Source of the DNA: Variovorax gracilis
GTDB lineage: Bacteria; Pseudomonadota; Gammaproteobacteria; Burkholderiales; Burkholderiaceae_C
Reading direction: 5' to 3'
NCBI RefSeq assembly: GCF_030317115.1
Contig: NZ_JASZYF010000020.1
Span: 43,625 to 107,624 of the forward strand
DNA: 64,000 nucleotides
Positions within the stretch are counted from its first letter, which is position 1; every line of letters starts with the position of its first letter. A program made the position numbers and the translations under genes. This document shows, piece after piece, positions 26,115 through 35,258 of this stretch. The notes under the pieces are model-generated. The model was given only the letters and a program-made list of their open reading frames with translations, was not told where the DNA came from and made no database searches.

Positions 26115-26623
26115 GCCCCCTTGACTTGCGCCGCAAGGACGCTGGGTTGCGAAGCGAAGCGTTGCCGAGGCGGCTCATCGGTGGACGGCTTCTCGATGCG
26201 GTTGGACTTTTCGTAGTCCAGGAACAGGTCATAGATCTGCAACTCCTTCATCTCCTGCACCACCCCGGGCGGCAGGTCAGCGACGGAGCCCAGATCGCCG
26301 ATCTGTTCGGCGAGCTTTGCGAGGACCTCCTGGCGCCAGAAGGGGTCGGCGGCTTCGCCCTCGACCACCACGCGCTTGGGCTTGAAGAGAAGCGCGCACA
26401 TGACGCCAGCCACGACGCACCCACCCAGGCCGGCCAGCATGCCGTAGGCCTTGGCGAGCTCGGGTGAGCTGACGAAGGCCGTCAGCACGCGAGCTGCAAG
26501 CAGATAGGCTGGCAGGCTGATGCCGATACCCAGGACGATGGCCCAGGCCAGATGCCTTACATCGGCAGTGTCTCCCCACACTTCGACCAGCTGCCATCGA
26601 GGCAGCCCACTTTCGCTTTTCAT
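26111..26623 (-). CDS. small membrane protein, partner of the TctA-like permease
   Basis: 170 aa from the ATG at 26623 with GGAGAC upstream. Two hydrophobic segments are visible, HLAWAIVLGIGISLPAYLLA (residues 24-43) and MLAGLGGCVVAGVMCALLF (about 61-80), followed by a soluble, acidic tail with FWRQEVLAKLAEQIG and QIYDLFLDYEKSNRIEKP. I do not recognise the family. Its place is that of the small TctB-like subunit of tripartite transporters, but TctB has four helices and no such tail. Coupled to the permease by a 4-bp overlap. Confidence 0.65.
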   Translation of the reverse strand: MKSESGLPRWQLVEVWGDTADVRHLAWAIVLGIGISLPAYLLAARVLTAFVSSPELAKAYGMLAGLGGCVVAGVMCALLFKPKRVVVEGEAADPFWRQEVLAKLAEQIGDLGSVADLPPGVVQEMKELQIYDLFLDYEKSNRIEKPSTDEPPRQRFASQPSVLAAQVKGA

Positions 26624-26736
26624 CTTTGTCTCCAGTGAAGATCCGGACAGCGCAGGCGGACCGTACCGCCGATCGCTCGGCAGGGTGGCGTGAAGTGCGC
26701 GTCGGAGCCGGTACCGCGGCCCCCCTATCAGCACAC

Positions 26737-28020
26737 CTATTTGCGGCGGAGTTCTTCCAGCAGGGCAACGGCGCGGTCGGTGCGCACATCGTGTTCGCCC
26801 GTCATGCGCTTGGCGATGAGGTCGATCTCGTCACCGATCGCGCCAGCGACCAGGGCGATGTTTCGGGCGTGCAACGCCATGTGGCCGCGCTGGATGCCTT
26901 CGGTTGCCAGGGCACGAAGCGCACCGAGGTTCTGCGACAGACCCACCGCCACGGCGACTTCGCCAAGTTCCTGGGCCGACTTGACGTCCATGATCTTCAA
27001 CGCGAGTCGCGCCAGCGGATGCGTCTTCGTGGCGCCGCCGACCAGCCCGACGGGCATTGGCATCTCGATCGTGCCCACCAATGCACCGCTGGTGTCCTTC
27101 TCCCAGGTCGTGAGCGAGGTGTAGCGGCCACTGCGACACGCATAGGCATGTGCGCCGGCCTCGACCGCGCGCCAGTCGTTGCCCGTTGCGACGATGACCG
27201 GGTCGATGCCGTTCATGATCCCCTTGTTGTGCGTGGCGGCACGATAGGGGTCGACCGCGGCAAAGGTATAGGCGTCGATCACGCCCTCCACGATTTCCTC
27301 GCCGCTGCGTTCCTTGGTCTTGAGCACCTCCGGGGTCAGCCGCACGCGGGCCCGGGCAAGCCGCAGATCGGCGAGGTTCGACAGGATGCGCAGACGGACC
27401 GTGCCGCCGGTCAGCTTCTCGACCAGCGGCGAAACAGATTCGGCCATCGTGTTCACCGTGTTCGCGCCCATGGCGTCACGCACGTCGACGATCAGGTGCA
27501 TCACGATCATCGGACCGCGAGCGGTGTCCGGAAACACGTGGATCTCGACGTCGCGGCAGCCGCCTCCAAGGCCGATCAGGACCTTGTCGCGGCTGTTTGC
27601 CATTTCGAGGATCTCGTCGCGGTGCTTCAGGAGGGCCAGCCGCGCACCGTAGGGGTCGGTGATGTTGATCACCTGCACCTGCGCACGCATCAGCGGTCCG
27701 GTGCTTGACGTCTCGAATCCTCCGCATTCACGCGCCAGCTTGGCCATGAAGGAGGCAGCAGCGACCACGGACGGTTCCTCTACAACCATTGGAACAAGGA
27801 CGTCGCGGCCGTTGATCTGGAAGTTGCCGCCGATGCCGAAGGGGAGCTCGAAGGTTCCGATGACGTTCTCGACCATGCCGTTCGCCCGTTCAACGCTCAG
27901 GGCGCCTGGCCTGGTGATGAGCGCGACCTCCTCTTCGCTCAGGTTGGTGATTCGGGCGATGTGCTCGAAGCGTTGCGCCGGTGAAAGCGAGCGGAAGTTG
28001 GGAAGGCGGGAATCGACCAC
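26737..28020 (-). CDS. mvaA: degradative (class II) HMG-CoA reductase
   Basis: 427 aa starting at a GTG (28020) with a perfect AGGAGA; upstream in-frame codons are not family sequence. It closely follows Pseudomonas mevalonii HMG-CoA reductase from DSRLPNFRSLSPAQRFEHI on. Catalytic residues are present: Glu in VPMVVEEPSVVAAAS near 82, Lys in ATHNKGIMNG, Asp in ATGNDWRAVEAGA and His in ALHARNIALVAG near the C-terminus. Class II enzymes run oxidatively, turning mevalonate plus CoA into HMG-CoA with NAD+. First gene of the operon and divergent from the MocR regulator. Confidence 0.95.
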   Translation of the reverse strand: MVDSRLPNFRSLSPAQRFEHIARITNLSEEEVALITRPGALSVERANGMVENVIGTFELPFGIGGNFQINGRDVLVPMVVEEPSVVAAASFMAKLARECGGFETSSTGPLMRAQVQVINITDPYGARLALLKHRDEILEMANSRDKVLIGLGGGCRDVEIHVFPDTARGPMIVMHLIVDVRDAMGANTVNTMAESVSPLVEKLTGGTVRLRILSNLADLRLARARVRLTPEVLKTKERSGEEIVEGVIDAYTFAAVDPYRAATHNKGIMNGIDPVIVATGNDWRAVEAGAHAYACRSGRYTSLTTWEKDTSGALVGTIEMPMPVGLVGGATKTHPLARLALKIMDVKSAQELGEVAVAVGLSQNLGALRALATEGIQRGHMALHARNIALVAGAIGDEIDLIAKRMTGEHDVRTDRAVALLEELRRK

Positions 28021-28070
28021 TGGGTGTCTCCTGGGATGGTGGTTACGGTGTGGAGACAATGTAGGTTTTT

Positions 28071-28092
28071 TGTACCAAGACACATAGGTACA
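28071..28092. promoter_or_regulatory. operator candidate TGTACC-N10-GGTACA
   Basis: A perfect 6-bp inverted repeat in the 134-bp region between mvaA (start 28020, minus) and the MocR gene (start 28155, plus). The T-rich stretch and TGTACC lie where the mvaA promoter should be. Further toward the MocR gene, GTGTC recurs as direct repeats (for example 28121, 28129 and 28137). MocR proteins often bind direct plus inverted repeats of this kind. Confidence 0.5.
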
Positions 28093-28154
28093 GTTTTGCA
28101 GGACAGTAAGCCTGTCGAAGGTGTCACTGTGTCGGATGTGTCATAGTTTGGAGC

Positions 28155-29579
28155 ATGACAATCCACAGCCAAGCCAAGACGACCTCCGCGCGCACGGCGT
28201 CACTGCCCGTCACGTTGGCCGATGGCATCGAGCGACAGATCCGCGATGGCGCCTACAAGGCGGGCGACAAGCTGCCGTCACTGCGTGAACTGGCAGAACT
28301 TCACAAGTACGCCAAGAACACCGTCGTGACAGCGTTCGAACTGCTGGTCTCCCGTGGACTCGTCGAGCCTCGTCGAGGCTCTGGCTACTTCGTCGTGGAC
28401 AAGCCGCAATCGAAGCCGGCGGACGACGAAGCGGGAAGCCTGGGCCGGGCGATGGACATCGTCTGGCTGATGCGCGAACAGCTGAAAACCGATCCGGGCG
28501 CGTTGGCTGTGGGCGACGGATTCCCGCCCGTCGAATGGCTTGCGGACGTGAGGCTCGACAAGTACCACCAGAAGGTCGTTCGTACCGGCCTTGGGTCGTT
28601 GTTCCGGTACGGCAGCCGGTTCGGCTATGCGCCGCTGCGTGAACACCTGGTGCGCAAGCTCGCCGACTTCGGCATCGGTGCCGAACCTCGACAGATCGTG
28701 TTGACGCACGGAGCCAACGAAGCCATGGACATCGTGATCCGCTACTTCGTGCCGCCCGACGGAAAGGTGCTGGTGGACGATCCCGGGTACTACCCGTTGT
28801 TCGGCAAGCTGAAGCTGGCCAGCGCGCAGGTCTTCGGGGTGCCACGGCTTCACGACGGCCCGGATCTGGAGGCGCTCGAGCAACTCCTGATCACGCAACG
28901 GCCCCGGCTGTTCTTCACGCAGTCGCTCGCGCACAATCCCACGGGCTCGGACCTTTCGGCTGCAAAGGCCTTTCGGGTCCTGCAGCTGGCTCAGAAGTAC
29001 GACCTGCTGATCGTCGAGAACGACCCACTTGCCGACTTCAAGCCGACGTCCTCGCCGCGCCTGTCTTCGCTCGACCAGCTCGAGCGCACGATCTACATCG
29101 GCAGCTTCTCGAAATCGTTCTCTGCGGCGCTGCGCGTGGGATTCATCGCGTGCGGTGCAGACCTCGCCAGCGACCTGGCCGATCTGAAAGCCTTGATTCA
29201 CGTGAGCAGTTCCGAGTACTGCGAGCGAACAGTCGACGTCATGCTGAGCGAGGGCCACTACCAGCGGCACTTGAACCGCCTTCGCGGCCGGCTTGGCGAG
29301 GCAACGGCCGGCGCACAAGCCCTGTTCGCGTCGGTGGGTGCCGAGATCTTCGCCAGGAACGCGCAGTCGCTCTATCTTTGGGCGGCGCTACCCGGCGTGC
29401 CCGACTCCCTGGTCCTCGCCAAGGCACTCCTTGCGCAGAAGATCATGATGGCGCCCGGCAGGGTATTCAGCGTCGACTCCTCGGCCGTTTCGCCTTGGTC
29501 GAGGTTCAACGTGGGCGCCGTGGTCGACCCAAGGTTCGCGAAAGCGCTGCGAAGCTCACTGCGGCAACTGGGCGCCTAG
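28155..29579 (+). CDS. MocR-type GntR/aminotransferase-fold regulator
   Basis: 474 aa. Residues 15-85 form a GntR winged helix (ADGIERQIRDGAYKAGDKLP, AKNTVVTAFELLVSRGLVEP). The remainder is a type I aminotransferase-like domain with the PLP-binding Lys in TIYIGSFSKSFSAALRVG near residue 318 and the Asn/Asp pocket in HNPTGSDLS and LLIVENDPLADF. Such proteins sense PLP-linked or other small molecules. GGAG lies only two bases before the ATG, so initiation may be weak. Divergent from mvaA, it is the likely regulator of the mevalonate genes. Confidence 0.88.
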   Translation: MTIHSQAKTTSARTASLPVTLADGIERQIRDGAYKAGDKLPSLRELAELHKYAKNTVVTAFELLVSRGLVEPRRGSGYFVVDKPQSKPADDEAGSLGRAMDIVWLMREQLKTDPGALAVGDGFPPVEWLADVRLDKYHQKVVRTGLGSLFRYGSRFGYAPLREHLVRKLADFGIGAEPRQIVLTHGANEAMDIVIRYFVPPDGKVLVDDPGYYPLFGKLKLASAQVFGVPRLHDGPDLEALEQLLITQRPRLFFTQSLAHNPTGSDLSAAKAFRVLQLAQKYDLLIVENDPLADFKPTSSPRLSSLDQLERTIYIGSFSKSFSAALRVGFIACGADLASDLADLKALIHVSSSEYCERTVDVMLSEGHYQRHLNRLRGRLGEATAGAQALFASVGAEIFARNAQSLYLWAALPGVPDSLVLAKALLAQKIMMAPGRVFSVDSSAVSPWSRFNVGAVVDPRFAKALRSSLRQLGA

Positions 29580-29719
29580 GCCATCGAGGCTTCCGCAAGC
29601 GGAAGTTCTCTGATTGCGACCATTCATCGCGAGAACCTGATCCGCCGAAGTCTTCTTCCGTCGACTTTGCCCTCCAATAGCTCCGATTCACTCTGGGCGC
29701 CCGTGGCAAACTGCTCGCC

Positions 29720-30793
29720 GTGAACAGCGCCGTCAATCCGTTGATTCGAGCCGCAGCGCTTGCCGGCTACGAAGAACTTGCAAATGAAGTGGGCCTGGCG
29801 CCCGCCACCCAGTTGCGGCGGGCCGGCCTTTCGCTTGCCGCGTTGCGAGAGCCGGAGCAACTGATTCCATACCCCAGCATGATCGCCCTGCTGGAACAGT
29901 CGGCGCAGGCGGCGGGTCGACCGGATTTCGGGCTGCAACTATCTCAGCAACAGGGGCTGAGCATCCTCGGCCCGCTGGCGGTGATCGCGCAGAACGCGGA
30001 CGATGTGGCGCAAGCTTACGAACTGGCCGGACGCTACATGTTCGTCTACAGCCCGGCAATCCGCGTGACGGTCGAGCCTGTCGGCAGCGCCGGCCGCTGG
30101 ATCGACCTGTGCTTCGACATTGACATCGTGCCGCGCCCGGTCTGCGTGCAGGCCATGGAACTGGGCGTGGGCGTGATGGTGAACTGCGCACGTCTGCTGG
30201 CCCAGGGTGAATCCTCGGCGCGTGAAATCCTGATACCGCACGCACGGCCCAAGGGCAGCACGCGGCACGAAGAGGTGCTTGGCGCGCCTTGCCGCTTCAG
30301 CCAATCCAGGGCGGCGTTGCGATTCGCTGCCGAGGATGTGCGCAGGCCCATGCGCGGCAGCAACCCGATGCTGCGCGAGATGGCGCAGCGCTACATCGAC
30401 ACGCAATTCGTCGCGCCCAACAAGCCCTTTTCCGATCGCGTGCGCCAAGTGATCCACCGCCTGCTGGGCACCGAGCGGTGCTCGCACCAGTCGGTCTCGG
30501 AAATGCTGGCGATGCACCCGCGCACCATGCAGCGCCGGCTGGGCGAAGAGGGTACAAGCTTCGAGAAGATCAAGGACGAGGTTCGCCGAAGCGTGGTCGA
30601 GAGCGTGATGCGAAGCACCGAGCGGCCATCGCTCAACATGCTGATGGCGATGCTCGACTACGCAGATGCCTCGACGCTCACACGCAGTTGCCGTCGCTGG
30701 TTCGGCGTGCCGCCGACCGCCTTGCGGTCGGGTGTCGACCTGCGCGCCGGCATGACGCGCAAGGCCTCCGCGACCATCCGGCGCCCGGGTTGA
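29720..30793 (+). CDS. AraC-family regulator (OruR-like)
   Basis: 357 aa from a GTG at 29720. The N-terminal two thirds are the arabinose-binding-like domain of OruR/ArgR-type AraC proteins (LIRAAALAGYEELANEVGLA, RPDFGLQLSQQQGLSILGPL). The C-terminal double helix-turn-helix reads CSHQSVSEMLAMHPRTMQRR and TLTRSCRRWFGVPPTALR. It lies upstream of, and in the same direction as, the alkylsulfatase-like gene. A truncated paralog lies at 41220-41441. Confidence 0.88.
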   Translation: MNSAVNPLIRAAALAGYEELANEVGLAPATQLRRAGLSLAALREPEQLIPYPSMIALLEQSAQAAGRPDFGLQLSQQQGLSILGPLAVIAQNADDVAQAYELAGRYMFVYSPAIRVTVEPVGSAGRWIDLCFDIDIVPRPVCVQAMELGVGVMVNCARLLAQGESSAREILIPHARPKGSTRHEEVLGAPCRFSQSRAALRFAAEDVRRPMRGSNPMLREMAQRYIDTQFVAPNKPFSDRVRQVIHRLLGTERCSHQSVSEMLAMHPRTMQRRLGEEGTSFEKIKDEVRRSVVESVMRSTERPSLNMLMAMLDYADASTLTRSCRRWFGVPPTALRSGVDLRAGMTRKASATIRRPG

Positions 30794-30861
30794 AGCTCGC
30801 ACGCGCCGCAATGGCGCGTTGGACTGGCGGAAGTCACGTGGGCCAAGGGTTTGTACCTGCC

Positions 30862-30890
30862 TGTCGCCAAAAGACAAAACTTCGTCGCTT
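30862..30890 (+). promoter_or_regulatory. candidate AraC direct repeat, 21-bp period
   Basis: GTCGC occurs at 30863-30867 and again at 30884-30888, exactly 21 bp apart, in the contexts TGTCGCCAA and CGTCGCTTC. Two-turn spacing on one face of the helix is the usual layout of AraC-family operators. It lies about 95-120 bp upstream of the alkylsulfatase-like start and downstream of the AraC gene. Confidence 0.4.
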
Positions 30891-30983
30891 CCGGCGAAGG
30901 CGAATTCCGGCATGGCTGCGACCATTCATGGCGCTGGATTCGAGCCCTCTGCAGGGCGCCCCTTCAACCCAAAGAGACATGAC

Positions 30984-32843
30984 ATGAACACATCTTCCCC
31001 GCAATCCGAACTCAAGCGCCGCCTCGCTGGCAGGCTTGCCGCGGCCTGCATGGCCTTGCTGGCCTTCAGCACGACGCCGAGCCACGCGCAGGCCTGGCGC
31101 TGGTACAACGAAAACCCGTCGTTCACCCCAGCGACCTTGCCGAACGGCACGGTGATCAACTTCAACGAGTGGAAGAAGGCCCTGCCCTACGTGCGCATCG
31201 ATGGCAAGCCGCCGCGCGCGGAGCCAGTCGCCGACAAGGTCTGGATGGTGTACGGCTATTTCTATGGCCCGGTCATCATCGAACGGCCCAATGGCCTGCT
31301 GGTGTTTTCCACGGGCGAGAACGAGGAAGACGGCAAGAAGTTCCGCGAGATCATCCGCCGCGACGTGAGCACGAAGCCCATCATCGCGATCTTCTATGAC
31401 CATGCACACTACGCCAAGGGTGCGAAGTCGCTGCTGGACGGTGACTCGGCGATGATCGTTGCGCACCCGGATTCCAACAAGACGGTCCAGGAGTCGGGTT
31501 TCCTGGGCAAGCCGAACATTCCCGAAATGCTCCCTGCATTGAACGGGCGCGCACGGATTCACTTCGGCACGGACATGCCCGACAAGGGCCCCGACGCCAA
31601 GATGGGCGCAGCGTCACTGGACCTGGGCAAGAAGAGCGCGTGGATGCCGGCCACGCTCACGCTGGGTGACGGCGAATCCATCACGGTCGACGGCCTCGAG
31701 ATCCAGGCGTTCCACGCGATCACCGACACGGAAGACACGCTCACCTTCTGGATTCCCTCGCAAAAGCTCGTCATCGACAACGTGATGTGGCCGTGCCTGC
31801 CGAACCTGTACACCTTGCGCGGCGACCGCTATCGCGAACCCGAACAGTGGACCTCGGCCATCAAGAAAATCCGAGACCTGGAGCCCGAGATCGAACTGGA
31901 CGTGGGCGGCGGCGCGAAAGCGCTGAAGGGTCGCGAAGCAATCAAGAAAACCGCGAATGCCCTGATCGACGCCTCTTCGTTCGTATACGACCAGGCGATT
32001 CGTCTGACCAACCAGGGCGTGCGAATGCAGGAACTGCGTCATCACATCGTGTTGCCCGCGAGCCTGCTGAAGAATCCGTATGTGAACGAGGTCTACGGCC
32101 AGTACGACACCTTCCCCCAGGCCTATGCCGATCACAGCCACGGCTGGTTCTCCGGTCACGCGGAAGATCTGCATGCCCTGCCGAGATCTGTCGAGTCGAA
32201 AAAGTGGGTTGAACTGTCCGGTGGCGAAGCCAAGGTGTATGAGGCGTACCGCGTCGCCGTGGGCAAGGGCGAGCACCTCTGGGCCAAGGACCTGGCGGTC
32301 GTCCTGACCGACGTGGCCCCTGCCAACAGGACCTACCGCCAGGCGCTGGCCGACAGCTTCCGCACCCTGGGTCGCTACAGCCCTGGCTCGATCACGCGCA
32401 ATTTCTACCTGGCCTCGGCGCGCAGCCTGGAAGGCGAGACGACGCACACGCTCGGCAGCGTTCAGGAAGCCGAATGGGTGGTCGCGGATACCAGTCGTGC
32501 GGTCAATCACCTGCGCACACGCCTCAATCCTGAAGAGGCATCGGGCAAGGAAGGTGAACTCGCATTCGACATCGGCGGCACGCGCTCAGCCTTGCACATC
32601 CGCAACTCGGTGGCTGAATTCGTCGCTGAGCCGGACAAGCACTACCGCAAGCCGGACGCGACCATCAAGGCAAGTCCTGAAATGTTCGCACGCTACTTCC
32701 GCGGCGAGCTGAGCCTGGCCGCCTTCGTGAAGGAATCGGGTGCCAATGCACAAGCGGCGGCGCTGCTGGGCCTGTTCGACGAGTTCCACCAGGTGCCGAT
32801 GTATCCGGTAGCCGCCAGCGGGCTGGATCCGTCGGCCCACTAA
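30984..32843 (+). CDS. alkylsulfatase-like metallo-beta-lactamase-fold protein, exported; metal motif degenerate
   Basis: 619 aa with a signal peptide (RRLAGRLAAACMALLAFSTTPSHAQA). The architecture follows SdsA/BDS1 alkylsulfatases: an MBL domain (VWMVYGYFYGPVIIERPNG), a dimerisation domain (LPNLYTLRGDRYREPEQW, AIRLTNQGVRMQELR, GWFSGHAEDLHALP), and an SCP2-like C-terminal domain (RNFYLASARSLEG onward). The metal motif that reads H-x-H-x-D-H in active enzymes reads DHAHYAKGA here. The E-x3-H site reads VIDNVMWP, and the later His before W-G reads as Gly (DVGGGAKALKG). Periplasmic; zinc-dependent sulfatase activity is doubtful. Confidence 0.78.
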   Translation: MNTSSPQSELKRRLAGRLAAACMALLAFSTTPSHAQAWRWYNENPSFTPATLPNGTVINFNEWKKALPYVRIDGKPPRAEPVADKVWMVYGYFYGPVIIERPNGLLVFSTGENEEDGKKFREIIRRDVSTKPIIAIFYDHAHYAKGAKSLLDGDSAMIVAHPDSNKTVQESGFLGKPNIPEMLPALNGRARIHFGTDMPDKGPDAKMGAASLDLGKKSAWMPATLTLGDGESITVDGLEIQAFHAITDTEDTLTFWIPSQKLVIDNVMWPCLPNLYTLRGDRYREPEQWTSAIKKIRDLEPEIELDVGGGAKALKGREAIKKTANALIDASSFVYDQAIRLTNQGVRMQELRHHIVLPASLLKNPYVNEVYGQYDTFPQAYADHSHGWFSGHAEDLHALPRSVESKKWVELSGGEAKVYEAYRVAVGKGEHLWAKDLAVVLTDVAPANRTYRQALADSFRTLGRYSPGSITRNFYLASARSLEGETTHTLGSVQEAEWVVADTSRAVNHLRTRLNPEEASGKEGELAFDIGGTRSALHIRNSVAEFVAEPDKHYRKPDATIKASPEMFARYFRGELSLAAFVKESGANAQAAALLGLFDEFHQVPMYPVAASGLDPSAH

Positions 32844-32941
32844 GCGTCTCGCATGGCCCGGGCGGTTCCGGGCATGTCGCCGGCGTCTACGCCGGCAAGC
32901 CACAGAAACCGGGGCTATCGCGCCCCCAAGGAGTAGTTGAA

Positions 32942-34378
32942 ATGACAGACATGCGAGTTCCATTCGCCAGCGAGGCAATCACCCAGCAACTGACCGACGC
33001 GCTCGCATTGCAGCGCAAGGCCTATTTCGCGCACCCCGTTCCGACGTACGAAGAACGCCGCGCGGACTTGCGCCAGCTCGAACGCTTCATTCGCGAGAAC
33101 ATGGAAGCCATGATCGCCGCGGTCGATGCTGACTACGGCAACCGCTCGCGCCACGAGACGCTGCTTGCTGAAGTCTTCCCCGCGCTCGACAGCATCGCGC
33201 AGGTGGGCAAGCACCTGCGCGGCTGGATGAAGCCGCGCCGTCGTGCGGTCGACCTGCGCAACTATTTTGGCGCCCGCAACCGCGTCATTCCGCAGCCGCT
33301 GGGCGTCATCGGCGTGATCACGCCGTGGAACTTCCCGATCAACCTCACGATGATCCAGCTCACGTACATCTTCGCGGCGGGCAACCGCGCGATGGTCAAG
33401 ATGAGCGAGAACTCGCGCCACCTGGCGCAGCTGTTGATCGAGCGCATGCCGGCTTACTTCCCGCCCGAGAAGTTGCAGTTCTTCGACGAGGCCGGCGGCG
33501 TCGGCGTCGAGTTCTCCAAGCTGCCCTTCGACCACCTGATCTTCACCGGCTCCGGCCAGACCGGCCGCGCCGTGATGGCGGCTGCCGCACGCAACCTGTG
33601 CCCGGTCACGCTGGAACTGGGCGGCAAGGCACCGGCCATCGTGTGCGACGACTACCCCCTTCAACTGGCGGCAGAGCGCATCCTGTTCGTCAAATACCTG
33701 AACGGCGGACAAATCTGCACGACGGTCGACTACGCCTGGATCCCAGAGCAGAAGCTGGGTGCCTTCGTCCAGCTGGCCAAGAAGATCTTGCCCAAGCGCT
33801 ACCCGACGCTAGAGACCAAAGACTTCACCTCGATCATCGACGAGCGGGCCTTCGATCGTCTGGTGGGTGCACTGGAAGAAGCGCGTTCACGCGGCGCCAC
33901 CGTGGTCCAGCTCATCCCCGGCAAGGCCTATGACCGTGCCATTCGCAAGATCGCGCCGCATATCGTGTTCAACGCGCCGGAAGACTGCGAACTGATGCAG
34001 CGCGAGATCTTCGGCCCGATCCTGCCGCTGCGCACCTACGCGGAGATTGAAACAACTATCGACACCATCAATGCCGGCCCGCGTCCGCTGGCGGTCTACC
34101 CGTTCAGCTATGACAAGCGCGTCGTGCAAACGGTGCTCGACCGCGTGATGTCGGGCGGCGTCTCGGTCAACGATGCGTTGTTCCACGTTGGCCAGCACGA
34201 CCTGCCTTTCGGCGGCGTGGGCGATTCGGGCATGGGCCACTACCACGGCCATGAAGGCTTCGAGACCTTTTCGAAGATGCGGCCCGTGTTCTACCAGGCG
34301 CGCTTCAGCACGATGAAGTTCATGATGCCTCCGTACGGCAAGTTCGCCGACCGGGTGCTGAATTTCCTCGTCAAGTGA
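32942..34378 (+). CDS. coniferyl-aldehyde dehydrogenase-type aldehyde dehydrogenase
   Basis: 478 aa with AAGGAG before the ATG. Aldehyde dehydrogenase fold: IGVITPWNFPINLTMIQLTY near residue 125, FTGSGQTGRAVMAAA near 200, catalytic Glu in VTLELGGKAPAIV and catalytic Cys in YLNGGQICTTVDYAW near 260. The DALFHVGQHDLPFGGVGDSG segment near 412 is characteristic of coniferyl aldehyde dehydrogenases (CalB), which oxidise coniferyl aldehyde to ferulate. 98 bp downstream of the alkylsulfatase-like gene, so probably co-transcribed. Confidence 0.88.
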   Translation: MTDMRVPFASEAITQQLTDALALQRKAYFAHPVPTYEERRADLRQLERFIRENMEAMIAAVDADYGNRSRHETLLAEVFPALDSIAQVGKHLRGWMKPRRRAVDLRNYFGARNRVIPQPLGVIGVITPWNFPINLTMIQLTYIFAAGNRAMVKMSENSRHLAQLLIERMPAYFPPEKLQFFDEAGGVGVEFSKLPFDHLIFTGSGQTGRAVMAAAARNLCPVTLELGGKAPAIVCDDYPLQLAAERILFVKYLNGGQICTTVDYAWIPEQKLGAFVQLAKKILPKRYPTLETKDFTSIIDERAFDRLVGALEEARSRGATVVQLIPGKAYDRAIRKIAPHIVFNAPEDCELMQREIFGPILPLRTYAEIETTIDTINAGPRPLAVYPFSYDKRVVQTVLDRVMSGGVSVNDALFHVGQHDLPFGGVGDSGMGHYHGHEGFETFSKMRPVFYQARFSTMKFMMPPYGKFADRVLNFLVK

Positions 34379-34502
34379 GAGCAGGAGCCCTTTCGGGGAC
34401 ACTCGCATGAGTCACCACACCCCATTCACCTGCATGGAAAGCAGCACCACCGCGGAGCAAAAGGAGAGGGCCGCGGCCTGACGCCGGCCGGTCCACGCAG
34501 CC

Positions 34503-35258
34503 ATGCAAGCGTTCGCGATTCCATCGATGAAGGGCCAGGTCAGTGCCGCGGAATGGCAGCTCCGCTGCGACCTCGCAGCAGCCTACCGGCTGCTGGCGCT
34601 CCACGGCTGGAGCGACCTGGTCTTCGCGCAGATCAGTGCGCGCATCCCGGGTCCCGAGCATCAATTCCTGCTCAATCCCTGGGGATTGAAGTTCGACGAG
34701 ATCACGGCTTCCAGCCTGATCAAGGTGGACCAGGCCTGCAACAAGATCTCGGAATCGCCGTTCCCGGTCCATGTGGCCGGCTTCGCGATCCACCGTTGCA
34801 TCCACGAGGCGCGGGCAGACGCGGGCTGCGTCGTGCATACGCACAGCCGCGCCGGCGCGGCGGTAAGTGCGAAGGAGCGAGATGTCCTGCCCATCAGCCA
34901 GCAATCGACTTTCGTGGTTTCGTCGCTGGGCCAACACGAATACGAAGGCGTCGCGATGCGTGGCGAAGAATTTCCGCGCCTGCAAGCTGACCTCGGCAGC
35001 AACAACTACCTGATGCTGCGAAACCACGGCCTGTTGACTGTGGGCAAAACCGTGGCCGACGCCTTCCTCGACATGTACATGTTCGAAGCACTTTGCCGCC
35101 GCTGCCTGGTCGACGCGGAGGCTGACTGCGGCGTGAACGCGAGGCCGAGCAGCCTTGACGGAATCGCGCAGATGATGAAGTTCGTCACAGGTGGCCAAGG
35201 CGCGAGCTTCGCCTGGCCGACGCTGCTGCGGCGGCTGGATCCCGGCTATCGGCAGTGA
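34503..35258 (+). CDS. class II aldolase/adducin-family protein
   Basis: 251 aa; an ATG at 34527 is another possible start and neither has a strong ribosome site. The zinc-binding His residues are in CVVHTHSRAGAAVSAKE near residue 115 and in YLMLRNHGLLTVGKTVADAF near 180, as in fuculose-phosphate aldolase relatives. The N-terminal part LAAAYRLLALHGWSDLVFAQISAR is typical of the subgroup found with aromatic or phosphonate catabolism genes. It may act as a retro-aldolase or decarboxylase. Follows the aldehyde dehydrogenase on the same strand. Confidence 0.85.
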   Translation: MQAFAIPSMKGQVSAAEWQLRCDLAAAYRLLALHGWSDLVFAQISARIPGPEHQFLLNPWGLKFDEITASSLIKVDQACNKISESPFPVHVAGFAIHRCIHEARADAGCVVHTHSRAGAAVSAKERDVLPISQQSTFVVSSLGQHEYEGVAMRGEEFPRLQADLGSNNYLMLRNHGLLTVGKTVADAFLDMYMFEALCRRCLVDAEADCGVNARPSSLDGIAQMMKFVTGGQGASFAWPTLLRRLDPGYRQ

